NCBI GenBank assembly: GCA_944323725.1
Contig: CALUTP010000041.1
Location: 124,001-188,000 of the forward strand
Direction: 5' to 3'
Origin: Candidatus Gastranaerophilales bacterium
GTDB taxonomy: Bacteria > Cyanobacteriota > Vampirovibrionia > Gastranaerophilales > Gastranaerophilaceae
Length of the DNA: 64,000 bases
Of the stretch, positions 16,952 to 25,181 are shown in pieces (within the stretch, counting starts at the first letter, position 1; each line of letters opens with the position of its first letter). Below the pieces are notes generated by a model. That model worked only from the letters and a program-made list of their open reading frames with translations. It ran no database searches and was not told the origin of the DNA. The translations under genes and the position numbers were made by a program.

Positions 16952-17905
16952 TTAACTTTCAATAAGCAAACTTGCACCAATAACTCCAGCAGTATTGCCA
17001 AGTTGTGCAGGTACAACCTCAACAGCTTCACCAGCAATTTTCATTGCTCGTTTTTTCAAAGTTTCTTTCAAAGGAGCAAGAAGTAATTCCCCAGCATCAG
17101 CGACACCGCCACCAACAATAATTTTTTCAGGGTTAAGTAAATTAACAACACTTGCCATCCCTATACCGATATATTCGCCCATAATTGTGAAAATTCTTTT
17201 AGCAACTGGATCACCAGATTTTGCAGCCTCAGAAACTATGTAAGGAGTAATAGCACCTCCATTTGCCATTTCTCTATATTTAGTAGACTTTCCACCTTTA
17301 ATATATTCTTCAGCAGCAGCAACAATTGCCGGGCCTGACGCAAAAGCTTCTAAACATCCTGTATCACCACATCCACAAATAGGCCCGTCATGGATTTGTA
17401 ATTTAATATGACCAATTTCACCTGCTGCATTAGAAGCACCTCTAACAAGTTTTCCATTAACAATTAAACCTGATCCTATACCAGTACCAACTGTAATACA
17501 AATTAAGTTTTCACAGCCTTTTCCTGCACCAAAATTTAATTCCCCAAGTGCAGCACATCTGACATCATTATCAACACGTGTTGGAATATGAAATTCACTT
17601 TCAATCATTTGCGCGATAGGAACTTCAACCCAGCCTGGGATATTTGGAGCATTTCTTACAATACCTGCTTTATAATCAACCTGTCCAGGAAAACCGAATC
17701 CAATACCTTGAATATCTTTTGCAGAAGTTTTAGTTTCTTTCATCAAATCATATATAGCTTGTTTAATATTATTCACCGTATATTCATATCCCATTTCTGC
17801 ACGTGTAGGAACTGAGTTTGAATAAGTTATTTTACCATCACTGGTTACAAGAGCAATTTTAACATTTGTTCCGCCAACATCAATTCCAATTCTATTTTTA
17901 GTCAT
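16952..17905 (-). CDS. ROK-family glucokinase
   Basis: A 317-residue ROK sugar kinase, most likely a glucokinase feeding glycolysis. It has the phosphate-binding GIDVGGTNVKIAL at the N terminus and the sugar-binding region VDNDVRCAALGE. NAAGEIGHIKL follows, then the zinc-binding CGCGDTGCLEAFASG and GGGVADAG near the C terminus. A longer frame begins at 17956, but the ATG at 17903-17905 has AGAAGGGG 7 nt upstream and starts MTKNRIGIDVGG, so the shorter form is chosen. It appears monocistronic. Substrate (glucose versus another hexose) is inferred from the family. Confidence 0.9.
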   Translation of the reverse strand: MTKNRIGIDVGGTNVKIALVTSDGKITYSNSVPTRAEMGYEYTVNNIKQAIYDLMKETKTSAKDIQGIGFGFPGQVDYKAGIVRNAPNIPGWVEVPIAQMIESEFHIPTRVDNDVRCAALGELNFGAGKGCENLICITVGTGIGSGLIVNGKLVRGASNAAGEIGHIKLQIHDGPICGCGDTGCLEAFASGPAIVAAAEEYIKGGKSTKYREMANGGAITPYIVSEAAKSGDPVAKRIFTIMGEYIGIGMASVVNLLNPEKIIVGGGVADAGELLLAPLKETLKKRAMKIAGEAVEVVPAQLGNTAGVIGASLLIES

Positions 17906-18093
17906 TATTTTTCCCCTTCTTATACAAATTAAGTCTGTATATATATAATATGACAAACAAATATTATGTGAAATATTTTAGGAATTTTAACATGTGATTA
18001 ATGTAAATTATGTAAAAAAATTTTTAATATAAGCAATTTTAAAAACACAATTTACTTTATATAAATGTAAGGTAGTGTTAAAAAAGGTATGTT

Positions 18094-18744
18094 ATGGGTA
18101 TATCAGCTCCATTATTAGAAGTATGTGTTCCAAGCGGAATCTTCTGCTGGCGTAACATCCAAAAAGTTGAAAACGGAGAAAAAGCAAGAGGAACTGTTGC
18201 TTTTGCGCAGGGTGCCAAAATTGCTGAAGCCGTTTCTAAATATGATGGGGCATTGGGTAAAACAACTGCAAATGCAATAAATTATTACAATAAATATGCA
18301 GAAAGCAGTAAAATTTTAGATTATACAGGCAAAGCCGTCAAATGGGCTACCAAAAATGTTAACCCGCTTATTTGTGCATCAAGTGTTGTAAAAGTAGGAC
18401 TGTCTGATGATAAACCGAATGCAATTGTAACAGAAACAGGTGCTCTCGCAGGGATGTTTGCAGGGGAAGGACTTATGAAAGCAGAAATGGGCAAACTGAT
18501 TAATCCTGAAAATGTAGAAAATATTGCTAAAAAAATAGGGAAAAATAAATATTTTAAATCATTATCTGAAACAATACTTAAATCAGGTAATACTTCGAAA
18601 ATTTCAGCAGTAATCAAAGGCATAACTTTTGTATGCGGTTCTATCGCCTCATATTCTATCGGGCAAAAACTCGGTGAAAAATATTCCGAAAAAGTAACAT
18701 CTTTTTTCGGATATAAATCACCAAAAATCGACCAAAAAGCCTAA
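18094..18744 (+). CDS. unknown Ala/Gly/Lys-rich protein
   Basis: A 216-residue protein that I do not recognise. It has two weakly hydrophobic small-residue stretches (VTETGALAGMFAGEGLM, about 110-126; GITFVCGSIASYSIGQKLG, about 171-189) that could touch membranes, but no signal peptide. The rest is amphipathic and basic. AAAAAGGT precedes the ATG at a usable distance. The codon mix includes more GCC/GGG than its flanks. It is followed by the SpoIID-like gene, which has its own -10 box, so no operon is needed. Confidence 0.55.
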   Translation: MGISAPLLEVCVPSGIFCWRNIQKVENGEKARGTVAFAQGAKIAEAVSKYDGALGKTTANAINYYNKYAESSKILDYTGKAVKWATKNVNPLICASSVVKVGLSDDKPNAIVTETGALAGMFAGEGLMKAEMGKLINPENVENIAKKIGKNKYFKSLSETILKSGNTSKISAVIKGITFVCGSIASYSIGQKLGEKYSEKVTSFFGYKSPKIDQKA

Positions 18745-18763
18745 TTAACTTTTCTGAAAAATA

Positions 18764-18772
18764 TGTTATAAT
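18764..18772 (+). promoter_or_regulatory. extended -10 promoter of the SpoIID-like gene
   Basis: TGTTATAAT (TGn plus a perfect TATAAT) ends 9 nt before the ATG at 18782. No ribosome binding site is visible. Confidence 0.55.
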
Positions 18773-18781
18773 CAAAACATA

Positions 18782-19660
18782 ATGAAAAAGATTATCATAT
18801 TTTATACATTATTAATACTGAGCTTTTTAATATCTAATCCTTGCTATGCTATTAAAATAGGGTTACAAACAGGAGTCGATCGAATAGGTGTAGGCTCTTC
18901 AAATGCGACCTCCCTTATCGATGCAAATTCAAATAAAACAATTTGCAAAATTGATGCAATGAAAGGCTATGAAATTGTCCCATATAAAAATACAATGGCA
19001 ATAAGACTTAATGGGAAATTTTACCAAATATATTCAGACAATATAGTCCTAAAACCCGCATCAGGGGGGTTTATTAGCGCAAAAAATAAATGGTATCGGG
19101 GATATTTAATAATTCAGAACCGAGATAAAAAATTAACAGTAATTAACAATGTTGATATGGAAGACTATCTTAAAGGGGTGGTACCATCGGAAATGCCATC
19201 AGGATGGGAGTTGGAGGCCCTGAAAGCTCAAGCAATCGCAGCAAGGAGCTACGCATATGCAAATCTTGGGAAAAGAGGGAATTACGGTTATGATCTTAAA
19301 GACACCCCTGAAGATCAGGCCTACGGCGGGGCATCAGCAGAAACATCCAAAACAAATTCTGCTGTAGATGAAACTAGCGGATTAGTTCTGACATATAATT
19401 ACAAAGTAATATCAGCATTCTATTCTGCCTCTGCTGGAGGCCAGACAGTTAATGCGAGCGAAGCTTGGGGGAGCGATTTGCCATATATTAGATCAGTAAA
19501 ATCCTTCGATGATAATGTCAAAAAAAATGGTCATGGTATAGGTATGTCACAACATGGTGCAAATAACTTAGCTAAAAAAGGATATAATGCTTACCAAATA
19601 CTCCAGTATTTTTATAAAAACGTTAAATTTGCGAGAGCTGACGGCGTTTCATACAACTAA
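18782..19660 (+). CDS. SpoIID/LytB-domain exported protein
   Basis: A 292-residue protein with a signal peptide ending near NPCYA (about residue 23). The SpoIID domain has NVDMEDYLKGVVPSEMPSGW, then ALKAQAIAARSYA, FYSASAGGQT and YIRSVKSFDDN. It closes with GHGIGMSQHGANNLAKKGY. Members trim peptidoglycan as lytic transglycosylases or activate amidases. Compared with the usual domain order, little separates SVKSFDD from GHGIGMSQ, so a segment of the domain seems to be missing. The frame is intact and the ends are normal, so it may be a compact natural variant. The role is cell-wall remodelling by inference. Confidence 0.85.
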   Translation: MKKIIIFYTLLILSFLISNPCYAIKIGLQTGVDRIGVGSSNATSLIDANSNKTICKIDAMKGYEIVPYKNTMAIRLNGKFYQIYSDNIVLKPASGGFISAKNKWYRGYLIIQNRDKKLTVINNVDMEDYLKGVVPSEMPSGWELEALKAQAIAARSYAYANLGKRGNYGYDLKDTPEDQAYGGASAETSKTNSAVDETSGLVLTYNYKVISAFYSASAGGQTVNASEAWGSDLPYIRSVKSFDDNVKKNGHGIGMSQHGANNLAKKGYNAYQILQYFYKNVKFARADGVSYN

Positions 19661-19750
19661 TAAGTATTAATTTTTGTAGTTATTTATTATTTTTTACCCG
19701 AAATCCTTATATATTCATAAAAATTTATACAAAATTCCCTAAAAACCCTA

Positions 19751-19778
19751 TTGCCAAAAACAAATAACATGATATAAT
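19751..19778 (+). promoter_or_regulatory. promoter of the HU gene
   Basis: TTGCCA (19751-19756), a 16-nt spacer and an extended -10 TGATATAAT (19770-19778). Predicted transcription starts near 19785, leaving a leader of about 70 nt, long for this window. Confidence 0.65.
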
Positions 19779-19853
19779 AAATTTTGTCGAATACATGAAA
19801 GCAATCGGAAAATGGTTTCTATACCGTTTGCAAAAGGAAGAAGGAGGTTCATA

Positions 19854-20126
19854 ATGAACAAAGAAGAATTGGTAAAAGAAGTATCAAAAAAAGCTAAAGT
19901 TTCTCAAAAAGCTACTGCAGATGTAGTTGCAGCTATTTTAGAAACAATTGAAAAAACAGTTTCAAAAGGTAAAAAAGTTACATTGGTTGGATTTGGAACA
20001 TTTGAAGCTAGAAAAAGAGCAGCTAGAACTGGCCGCAACCCACAAACTGGTGCTGAATTAAAAATTGCAGCAAAAACAGTTCCTGCATTTTCAGCTGGTA
20101 AAAAATTCAAAGAACTAGTTAAATAG
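19854..20126 (+). CDS. hup: DNA-binding protein HU
   Basis: A 90-residue nucleoid protein of the HU/IHF family, full length. MNKEELVKEVSKKAKVSQKA begins the helical dimer part. GFGTFEARKRAARTGRNPQT is the HU signature at the base of the DNA-binding arms, with the conserved arm-tip Pro in RNPQTG. An upstream in-frame ATG at 19812 exists, but AAGGAGG sits just before the ATG at 19854, which gives the normal N terminus. The gene has its own strong promoter and a terminator, as expected for a highly expressed protein. Confidence 0.97.
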   Translation: MNKEELVKEVSKKAKVSQKATADVVAAILETIEKTVSKGKKVTLVGFGTFEARKRAARTGRNPQTGAELKIAAKTVPAFSAGKKFKELVK

Positions 20127-20147
20127 TTTTTGAATAACACAATTAAT

Positions 20148-20180
20148 AAAAAAGGCTTAACAGTTTGTTAAGCCTTTTTT
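20148..20180. terminator. bidirectional terminator between hup and rsmD
   Basis: AAAAAAGGCTTAAC pairs with GTTAAGCCTTTTTT around a short loop. The last codons and stop of rsmD lie within the 3' arm. Confidence 0.9.
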
Positions 20181-20689
20181 ATTACATAAGTTATAAATTT
20201 ATCACCATATTTTTTTTGTTTTATAATTTCAAATCCGTCAAAGTTAACATCAGCTACATGCTCAAGTACAATAATATTCCCAGCAATATTTTTTACCACT
20301 TCTAAACTATTTTCATAAACTCCCGAATAATAAGGTGGATCAATATATATAACATCAAAAAGTCTATCTAGAGTTAACACTACTTTTAAACTATCACCTT
20401 GAATTAATATTGGGGCAGGTGAAAAGTTCTTATAATTAGATTTGATAATCTGCATTACTTTTGGATGTTTTTCAACGGCAACAGCATATGAAAAACCTCT
20501 CGATAAAGCTTCCAATGCCATAATACCTGAGCCTGCATACATATCTAGAAAACTTGCTCCATCAAATTCTACAATACTTTGCAAAGTATTAAATACACTC
20601 ATCCTAACTTTTGATAATGTAGGACGAGTAATTTTCTCATCCGGAGCAATTATTTTATGCCCTTTAAATTTACCCGCTGTGATATTCAT
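20168..20689 (-). CDS. rsmD: 16S rRNA (guanine(966)-N2)-methyltransferase RsmD
   Basis: A 173-residue SAM-dependent methyltransferase acting on 16S rRNA in the assembling 30S subunit. It starts MNITAGKFKGHKI, typical for RsmD. It has FLDMYAGSGIMALEALSRGF (SAM loop, about 51-70) and the catalytic DVIYIDPPYYSGVY (DPPY, about 122-135). A longer frame reaches 20845, but its extra residues are Cys-rich and unlike the family and overlap the divergent fixC gene. The ATG at 20689 is therefore preferred. No clear ribosome binding site precedes it. Its 3' end is inside the shared terminator. Confidence 0.9.
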   Translation of the reverse strand: MNITAGKFKGHKIIAPDEKITRPTLSKVRMSVFNTLQSIVEFDGASFLDMYAGSGIMALEALSRGFSYAVAVEKHPKVMQIIKSNYKNFSPAPILIQGDSLKVVLTLDRLFDVIYIDPPYYSGVYENSLEVVKNIAGNIIVLEHVADVNFDGFEIIKQKKYGDKFITYVIKKA

Positions 20690-20698
20690 ATTAACTAT

Positions 20699-20727
20699 TT
20701 TACAACGAACACATTTTAGTGTATAAT
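20699..20727 (+). promoter_or_regulatory. promoter of the fixC-fixX-RWYD operon
   Basis: TTTACA at 20699-20704 and a perfect TATAAT at 20722-20727 with a 17-nt spacer. A leader of about 13 nt contains AAGGGAGA before the ATG at 20747. Confidence 0.75.
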
Positions 20728-20746
20728 ATACCAGCAAGGGAGATAT

Positions 20747-22063
20747 ATGTCTGATATTAGGGAACAAAACAAAACAGAAGTAATAGTTGTCGGGGGAGGC
20801 CCAGCAGGTATTGCCTGTGCTGTCACAATTGCTAGGGCAGGACATGAAGTTATATTAATTGAAAGAGGTAGATTTGCAGGAAGCAAAAATGTTTTCGGCG
20901 GAGCAATTTATACGCAACCAACAAGAGAAATATTCCCTGAATTTGAAAAAACTGCACCACTTGAAAGAAAAAATATCGAACATAAATATGCAATCTTAGG
21001 TAAAGATGATTCGACCATCATTTCATATCGCAAGAAACATGAAGATCCCGTAAGTTATTCAGTTATTCGAGGTAAATTTGACCGCTGGATGGCAGAAGAA
21101 GCAAAAAAAGAAGGGGTAATCCTTGTTGAAGAAACTGTAGTAAGAGAACTTATTGTTGAAAACGAAACTGTCATTGGTGTGAAAACTGAACTAGAAAATT
21201 ATTACGCTAATATAGTAATACTTGCAGATGGAGTAAATTCTTTGCTTGCAAAACAAATCGGACTTAGAGAAACAATTGAACCTAAAGATGTTGCAATAAG
21301 CGTTAAAGAAGTATTAAAACTCGATAAAGAAAAAATTAACGACAGATTTAATATTGCTGATGACGAAGGTTGTATTTATGAACTTTTTGGCGGGCCAATG
21401 CTAGGTAAACTAGGTCTGGGATTTATTTATACAAACAAAGATACCATCACGATAGGTCTTGGAATAACACTTGATGAATTTGGAGAAGATGATTCAAGAC
21501 CACCTTATGAACTGCTTGACAATTTAAAATCCCATCCATCAATAGCTCCCCTAATTAAAGATAGTGAACTACTTGAATATTCAGCGCATTTAATTCCAGA
21601 GGGCGGATATAAAAAAATACCAACACTTTGTGGAGCAGGAGTAATGATTGTCGGAGATGCTGCAATGCTTGTCAATAATCTTCATTGGGAAGGTACAAAC
21701 CTCGCTATGATTAGCGGAAAAATTGCAGGTGAAACTGCTGTTGTTGCTTTATCTAAGGGTGATTTTAGCGAAAATTCCCTCATTAGATACCAAAATGAAC
21801 TTGAAAAAACTTTTATTATAAAAGATTTAAAAACATATAAAGATTTGATGGATGTTATGCATGCTCAAAAAACATCTTATCTAGATTACTATTTAAGAAA
21901 AATTAACTCATTTTTTGAAATGTTCACATCTGTAAATAGCAAACCAAAACGAGAATTATATTGGAATTTTATAAAAAACTACTTTAAAGAAAAAAATCCA
22001 AAGGAAATATTGAAAGATTTTGGATATGCTGTTAAATTGTTGTGGGGAATTTTAATAAAATGA
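20747..22063 (+). CDS. fixC: FixC-like electron-transfer flavoprotein:quinone oxidoreductase
   Basis: A 438-residue FAD oxidoreductase. The FAD-binding Rossmann motif is VVGGGPAGIACAVTIARAGH near residue 14. EGTNLAMISGKIAGETA is the second FAD-region box, and VMIVGDAAMLVN is the GD box. FixC-type proteins move electrons from an electron-transfer flavoprotein to the membrane quinone pool. The C-terminal part (FIKNYFKEKNPKEIL) may touch the membrane. fixX follows with an ATGA overlap, the usual partner. The flavoprotein genes fixA/fixB are not in the window. A substrate other than quinone is possible in an anaerobe. Confidence 0.88.
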   Translation: MSDIREQNKTEVIVVGGGPAGIACAVTIARAGHEVILIERGRFAGSKNVFGGAIYTQPTREIFPEFEKTAPLERKNIEHKYAILGKDDSTIISYRKKHEDPVSYSVIRGKFDRWMAEEAKKEGVILVEETVVRELIVENETVIGVKTELENYYANIVILADGVNSLLAKQIGLRETIEPKDVAISVKEVLKLDKEKINDRFNIADDEGCIYELFGGPMLGKLGLGFIYTNKDTITIGLGITLDEFGEDDSRPPYELLDNLKSHPSIAPLIKDSELLEYSAHLIPEGGYKKIPTLCGAGVMIVGDAAMLVNNLHWEGTNLAMISGKIAGETAVVALSKGDFSENSLIRYQNELEKTFIIKDLKTYKDLMDVMHAQKTSYLDYYLRKINSFFEMFTSVNSKPKRELYWNFIKNYFKEKNPKEILKDFGYAVKLLWGILIK

Positions 22064-22335
22064 CAATAGAAAATAAATTATCAACAATAAAATACTCACC
22101 AGACACAGAATCTCATCTTAGACCAGATAATGAGAAATGCAAAAGCTGCAAATCAAAAATTTGTCAAAAAGTTTGTCCTGCAGGAGTATATGAATGGTTA
22201 GAAGAAGAACAAAGACTCCTTGTAAAATATGAAAACTGCCTAGAATGTGGAGCTTGCAGAATTGCATGCGAATCCAAAAGTCTTGGATGGGAATATCCAA
22301 AAGGAACAAAAGGTGTATTATTTAAGAATGGTTAA
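22060..22335 (+). CDS. fixX: FixX-like ferredoxin
   Basis: A 91-residue ferredoxin-like protein that works with FixC. The ATG at 22060 overlaps the fixC stop as ATGA; an upstream in-frame ATG at 22042 lies inside fixC and is less likely. Cysteines are arranged CKSCKSKICQKVCPAGVY and later CLECGACRIACESKS, followed by GWEYPKGTKGVLFK. This tail is characteristic of FixX. The C-x-x-C-x-x-C run in the second half should hold a 4Fe-4S cluster. The last 8 nt overlap the start of the next RWYD gene. Confidence 0.88.
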   Translation: MTIENKLSTIKYSPDTESHLRPDNEKCKSCKSKICQKVCPAGVYEWLEEEQRLLVKYENCLECGACRIACESKSLGWEYPKGTKGVLFKNG

Positions 22336-22753
22336 AAAGGAATTTCAACAATTGGAAAAAGACATAGAAGAACTTGAAAATAGTTTAAAAGAAGAGATTG
22401 AACGTATTAATCAAAGATTATATAGACGTTGGTATGATAATGATCCTATATTATCTTTAGTAATTTATAGAATGGAACATTCCTCAACTGAAATACGTGA
22501 AAGAATTGCTATGGAAATTATAAAAATAATTATTTCAAATAATATATCAAATTTAAAATATAGAAATATAAATGAAATACTTGATGGTATAAATTCCGGT
22601 TATGAAGAAACAAGAAGAGGTCGTTGGTACGATATTAATCCAACTGTAAGAACAGCTATCGGAATGCTTCAAGATTGTCCTGTAGAAATGCGGCATATTA
22701 TTTCTAAGGAAATAAAAAAATATATTATGACTTTAGATCAATTACCAATATAG
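22328..22753 (+). CDS. RWYDxDP two-repeat protein (second copy)
   Basis: A 141-residue protein related to those at 6091 and 22784. An N-terminal coiled coil (about 1-33; KDIEELENSLKEEIERINQ) precedes RWYDNDPILSLVIYRMEHSS. A helical linker leads to RGRWYDINPTVRTAIGMLQ (about 96-114). The frame is open further upstream, but the ATG at 22328 follows naturally from the end of fixX, overlapping it by 8 nt. The coiled coil is absent from the other two copies. Function is unknown. Co-transcription with fixCX is likely from spacing, but a working link is only inferred. Confidence 0.75.
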   Translation: MVKKEFQQLEKDIEELENSLKEEIERINQRLYRRWYDNDPILSLVIYRMEHSSTEIRERIAMEIIKIIISNNISNLKYRNINEILDGINSGYEETRRGRWYDINPTVRTAIGMLQDCPVEMRHIISKEIKKYIMTLDQLPI

Positions 22754-22783
22754 TAATATAAAACAATAGCAAAGGAGACAGTT

Positions 22784-23167
22784 ATGAAAGAAGAATACTC
22801 AAATCAACGCAGACGCTGGTATGACAAAGATCCAGTTTTATCACAAGCGATAGAGACTCTAGAACATAGTGATGATGAAACTCAAATTAGAATAGCACTT
22901 AACTTAATTAAAATCATCATTGAACATAATATAGAGGATGAAAAATATGAAGCTGTAGAAGATATTATTAATGCGGTAGGTTCAGGACTTGATGATAATA
23001 GAAAAGGGCGTTGGTATGATATCGATTCTACAGTAAGGACTGCAATGAATATGCTTCAAAATTGTCCTGAAGCAACACAACGTATTATTGCCAAAGAAAT
23101 GGCTAAAATGGTTGTAGATAAAATTAAAACTGATGAAGACAATGAAGATGACGAAGTAGAAGAATAA
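22784..23167 (+). CDS. RWYDxDP two-repeat protein (third copy)
   Basis: A 127-residue paralogue of the preceding gene, 30 nt downstream, with AAAGGAG before its ATG. It has RRWYDKDPVLSQAIETLEHS (about 10-29) and RWYDIDSTVRTAMNMLQNCP (about 76-95). Residues between them (RIALNLIKIIIEHNIED) align with the same region of the 22328 protein. The second motif has DS instead of DP. The tail is very acidic (DEDNEDDEVEE). The pair probably arose by duplication. No known catalytic residues are visible. Each half may form a small helical unit that repeats. Confidence 0.8.
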   Translation: MKEEYSNQRRRWYDKDPVLSQAIETLEHSDDETQIRIALNLIKIIIEHNIEDEKYEAVEDIINAVGSGLDDNRKGRWYDIDSTVRTAMNMLQNCPEATQRIIAKEMAKMVVDKIKTDEDNEDDEVEE

Positions 23168-23168
23168 T

Positions 23169-23498
23169 TTATTTTAATATATCATTCACAATACGATAAA
23201 TAAGTTTAATTTCAGATTCAGATGCTCTTTGAAGCAGAATATTTAGTTCTGTTAAAAGAGCATCTTTTTCATTATGATGATAAAACTTAAAAAGTTCTTT
23301 AATATCTACATTTAAAGCATCTGCAAGCTTTTCAAGCGTTTCAATAGTTGTAAAACAACCGCCTCTTTCTATACGGCATATTTGCTGTTGTTCAATGCCT
23401 ATAATTTCGGCTAGTTTTTCCTGTGTAATATTGCTTTTCTTTCGTAATTCTTTTATTCGATTCCCGAAAAGTTTTAATGTATTTTTTTCTTTATCCAT
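23169..23498 (-). CDS. XRE-family HTH transcriptional regulator
   Basis: A 109-residue protein with a Cro/C1-type helix-turn-helix at about residues 10-64: LFGNRIKELRKKSNITQEKL, IIGIEQQQICRIERG, LEKLADALNVDIKELF. The C-terminal 40 residues are helical and may dimerise (NEKDALLTELNILLQRASES). It ends 1 nt after the convergent RWYD gene and is divergent from the methyltransferase gene, whose shared AT-rich 150-nt gap it could control. A TAAAAT-type -10 lies 8 nt before its ATG. Target genes are not known. Confidence 0.88.
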   Translation of the reverse strand: MDKEKNTLKLFGNRIKELRKKSNITQEKLAEIIGIEQQQICRIERGGCFTTIETLEKLADALNVDIKELFKFYHHNEKDALLTELNILLQRASESEIKLIYRIVNDILK

Positions 23499-23648
23499 AA
23501 CATTTCATTTTAAATATATTAAAAAGAAAATGTTATACCTTTTAGTTTGTATTTATTGACAAAATACAAATTAAATATTAATATATTTTTGTTTAATATT
23601 ATAAATTATCCAAAAATACAAATTAAATGATATATAAAAGGAGTTAAA

Positions 23649-24428
23649 ATGAATAAGATTTTTTATAAAGAAAAAAAAGGGAATAAACATATTATCCGGT
23701 TTTTAGGATTGAAATTCACATATAAAAATAAAGATCAGCAAAAGGAATTTTTCACAATTCATGAATCTGAAAATTTGCTGAAAAAAGCTGTAAAAAATTC
23801 TAAAAATTCCAATATTATACTATCTAAAAAAAATGATAAGGATATTTATTACTATTTATTTGAAAATATTTTTTATAATAAAGAAAATATTACTAAAATT
23901 CAAAAAGAATATATTCAATTTATACCTAAGAAATCTGAGAATTATTTTTTAGATATAGGATGTGGAAGAGGTGAATTTTTAGAAATTCTAAAAGAAAATA
24001 ATATAAAAGCAAAAGGAATAGAAATCAATGGATATGAGGTACAATTATTAAAAGAATCCGGATATAACGTAGAAAAATATGATGGACTAACATATTTACA
24101 AAATACTTCAGAAAAATTTTCTGGAATTTCTGCAATACAAGTGGTGGAGCATTTAACTTTCGAATATCTATATGATTTTATCCATAGTGCCTATGAAAAA
24201 ATTGAAAATGGGGGTACTTTAATATTAGAGACACTAAATCCTGCAAACATCGAAAATCTAAAATATTTTAATACAGATTTAACACACATAAGACCTATAC
24301 CTGATTTATCACTTCAATTTTTATGTGAAAAAGCAGGGTTTAAAAATATAAGAATTTGCAAAAGTCTTCCAAATAAAGGAGGATACGTAAATTATGCAAT
24401 AATAGCTGAAAAAACACTTACAGATTGA
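23649..24428 (+). CDS. class I SAM-dependent methyltransferase
   Basis: A 259-residue protein. Residues 1-28 (KGNKHIIRFLGLKFTYKNK) form a short basic beta-rich lead like that seen on enzymes of surface-polysaccharide clusters. The methyltransferase core has the SAM loop FLDIGCGRGEFLEILKENN (about 98-116) and acidic GIEINGYE. Next come AIQVVEHLTFEYL and ENGGTLILETLNP, and a final HIRPIPDLSLQFLCEKAGF. The layout matches methyltransferase type 11/23 families that modify sugars or lipids. The substrate is unknown. AAGGAG precedes the ATG. Its 3' end overlaps the convergent exported-protein gene by 11 nt. Confidence 0.8.
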   Translation: MNKIFYKEKKGNKHIIRFLGLKFTYKNKDQQKEFFTIHESENLLKKAVKNSKNSNIILSKKNDKDIYYYLFENIFYNKENITKIQKEYIQFIPKKSENYFLDIGCGRGEFLEILKENNIKAKGIEINGYEVQLLKESGYNVEKYDGLTYLQNTSEKFSGISAIQVVEHLTFEYLYDFIHSAYEKIENGGTLILETLNPANIENLKYFNTDLTHIRPIPDLSLQFLCEKAGFKNIRICKSLPNKGGYVNYAIIAEKTLTD

Positions 24429-24984
24429 TAGTACGATAAATCATATAATACCTATGACTGCCCCAATATACAACCATAGAAACAAAATTATTATCTAAAT
24501 CTGTCATTTCAAGATAAGTTTGAGGAGCGGGTTTTCTTTGGGAACTAGATACATATTTCCCAAGTTTATCAAGCAGGAACAAATGAATTTTTTGAGTAGG
24601 TGAAAGCTTTGGTTTCGGAAGGTTTTCTTCATAAAACATCACTGGTACAATATCTCTTTCATATACAGGCAGAATATATTTAATTCTACCAGCTTCTTTA
24701 AACAGCATATACCATTTCCCATTATATTCTCTAGGGGTAAGAACATAATACCCTGGTTCAATAGTAATAGTTTTAAAATACAAAGGCCCAGTAAGTCTTA
24801 AAAGTGGATAAGGCGACCAGGTTGTATTTTGGGTATCATAATATTCACCTGGATCAATATTATGAACATATTTGTGAGTAGGAACTTCTAATGTACGATA
24901 TACCTCCTCATAATCAACACTATTTGCAGCAAAGGCAGATTGTACGGCTAAAATTATAACAAATACAGCTAACCATTTTTTCAT
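24418..24984 (-). CDS. unknown exported protein
   Basis: A 188-residue protein with a clean signal peptide (MKKWLAVFVIILAVQSAFA), so it should act outside the cytoplasm. The mature part is rich in Tyr, Pro and aromatic pairs (GYYVLTPREYNGKWYMLF, MVVYWGSHRYYMIYRTINL) and looks all-beta. I recognise no family. Its 3' end overlaps the convergent methyltransferase. A TAAAAT box ends 6 nt before the ATG and no ribosome binding site is seen. Confidence 0.65.
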   Translation of the reverse strand: MKKWLAVFVIILAVQSAFAANSVDYEEVYRTLEVPTHKYVHNIDPGEYYDTQNTTWSPYPLLRLTGPLYFKTITIEPGYYVLTPREYNGKWYMLFKEAGRIKYILPVYERDIVPVMFYEENLPKPKLSPTQKIHLFLLDKLGKYVSSSQRKPAPQTYLEMTDLDNNFVSMVVYWGSHRYYMIYRTINL

Positions 24985-24990
24985 ATAAAT

Positions 24991-24996
24991 ATTTTA
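24991..24996 (-). promoter_or_regulatory. -10 box of the exported-protein gene
   Basis: TAAAAT on the minus strand, 6 nt before the ATG at 24984. Possibly leaderless. Confidence 0.35.
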
Positions 24997-25181
24997 ATGA
25001 TATTTATAGAAAAATCAATCATTTAATTATATTATTAAATAGGAGATTTCAGATATTTCCCCTAACTTTCCAGCATTAAAATTTCCAATTACAACTAAAG
25101 ATAAAAAGTTAGATAAATTAAGAAATTTTCTCAGAGAAATAAAAAACTTTGTGATAAAATCATTATAAAAGGAGAAACCAA

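Noticed and set aside
17906-17956. Longer start for the ROK kinase
   Set aside because: The added 17 residues lack a ribosome site, while AGAAGGGG precedes the internal ATG at 17905.
20690-20845. N-terminal extension of rsmD to 20845
   Set aside because: The extra residues do not fit the family and cover the fixC promoter and start; the ATG at 20689 gives the normal RsmD N terminus.
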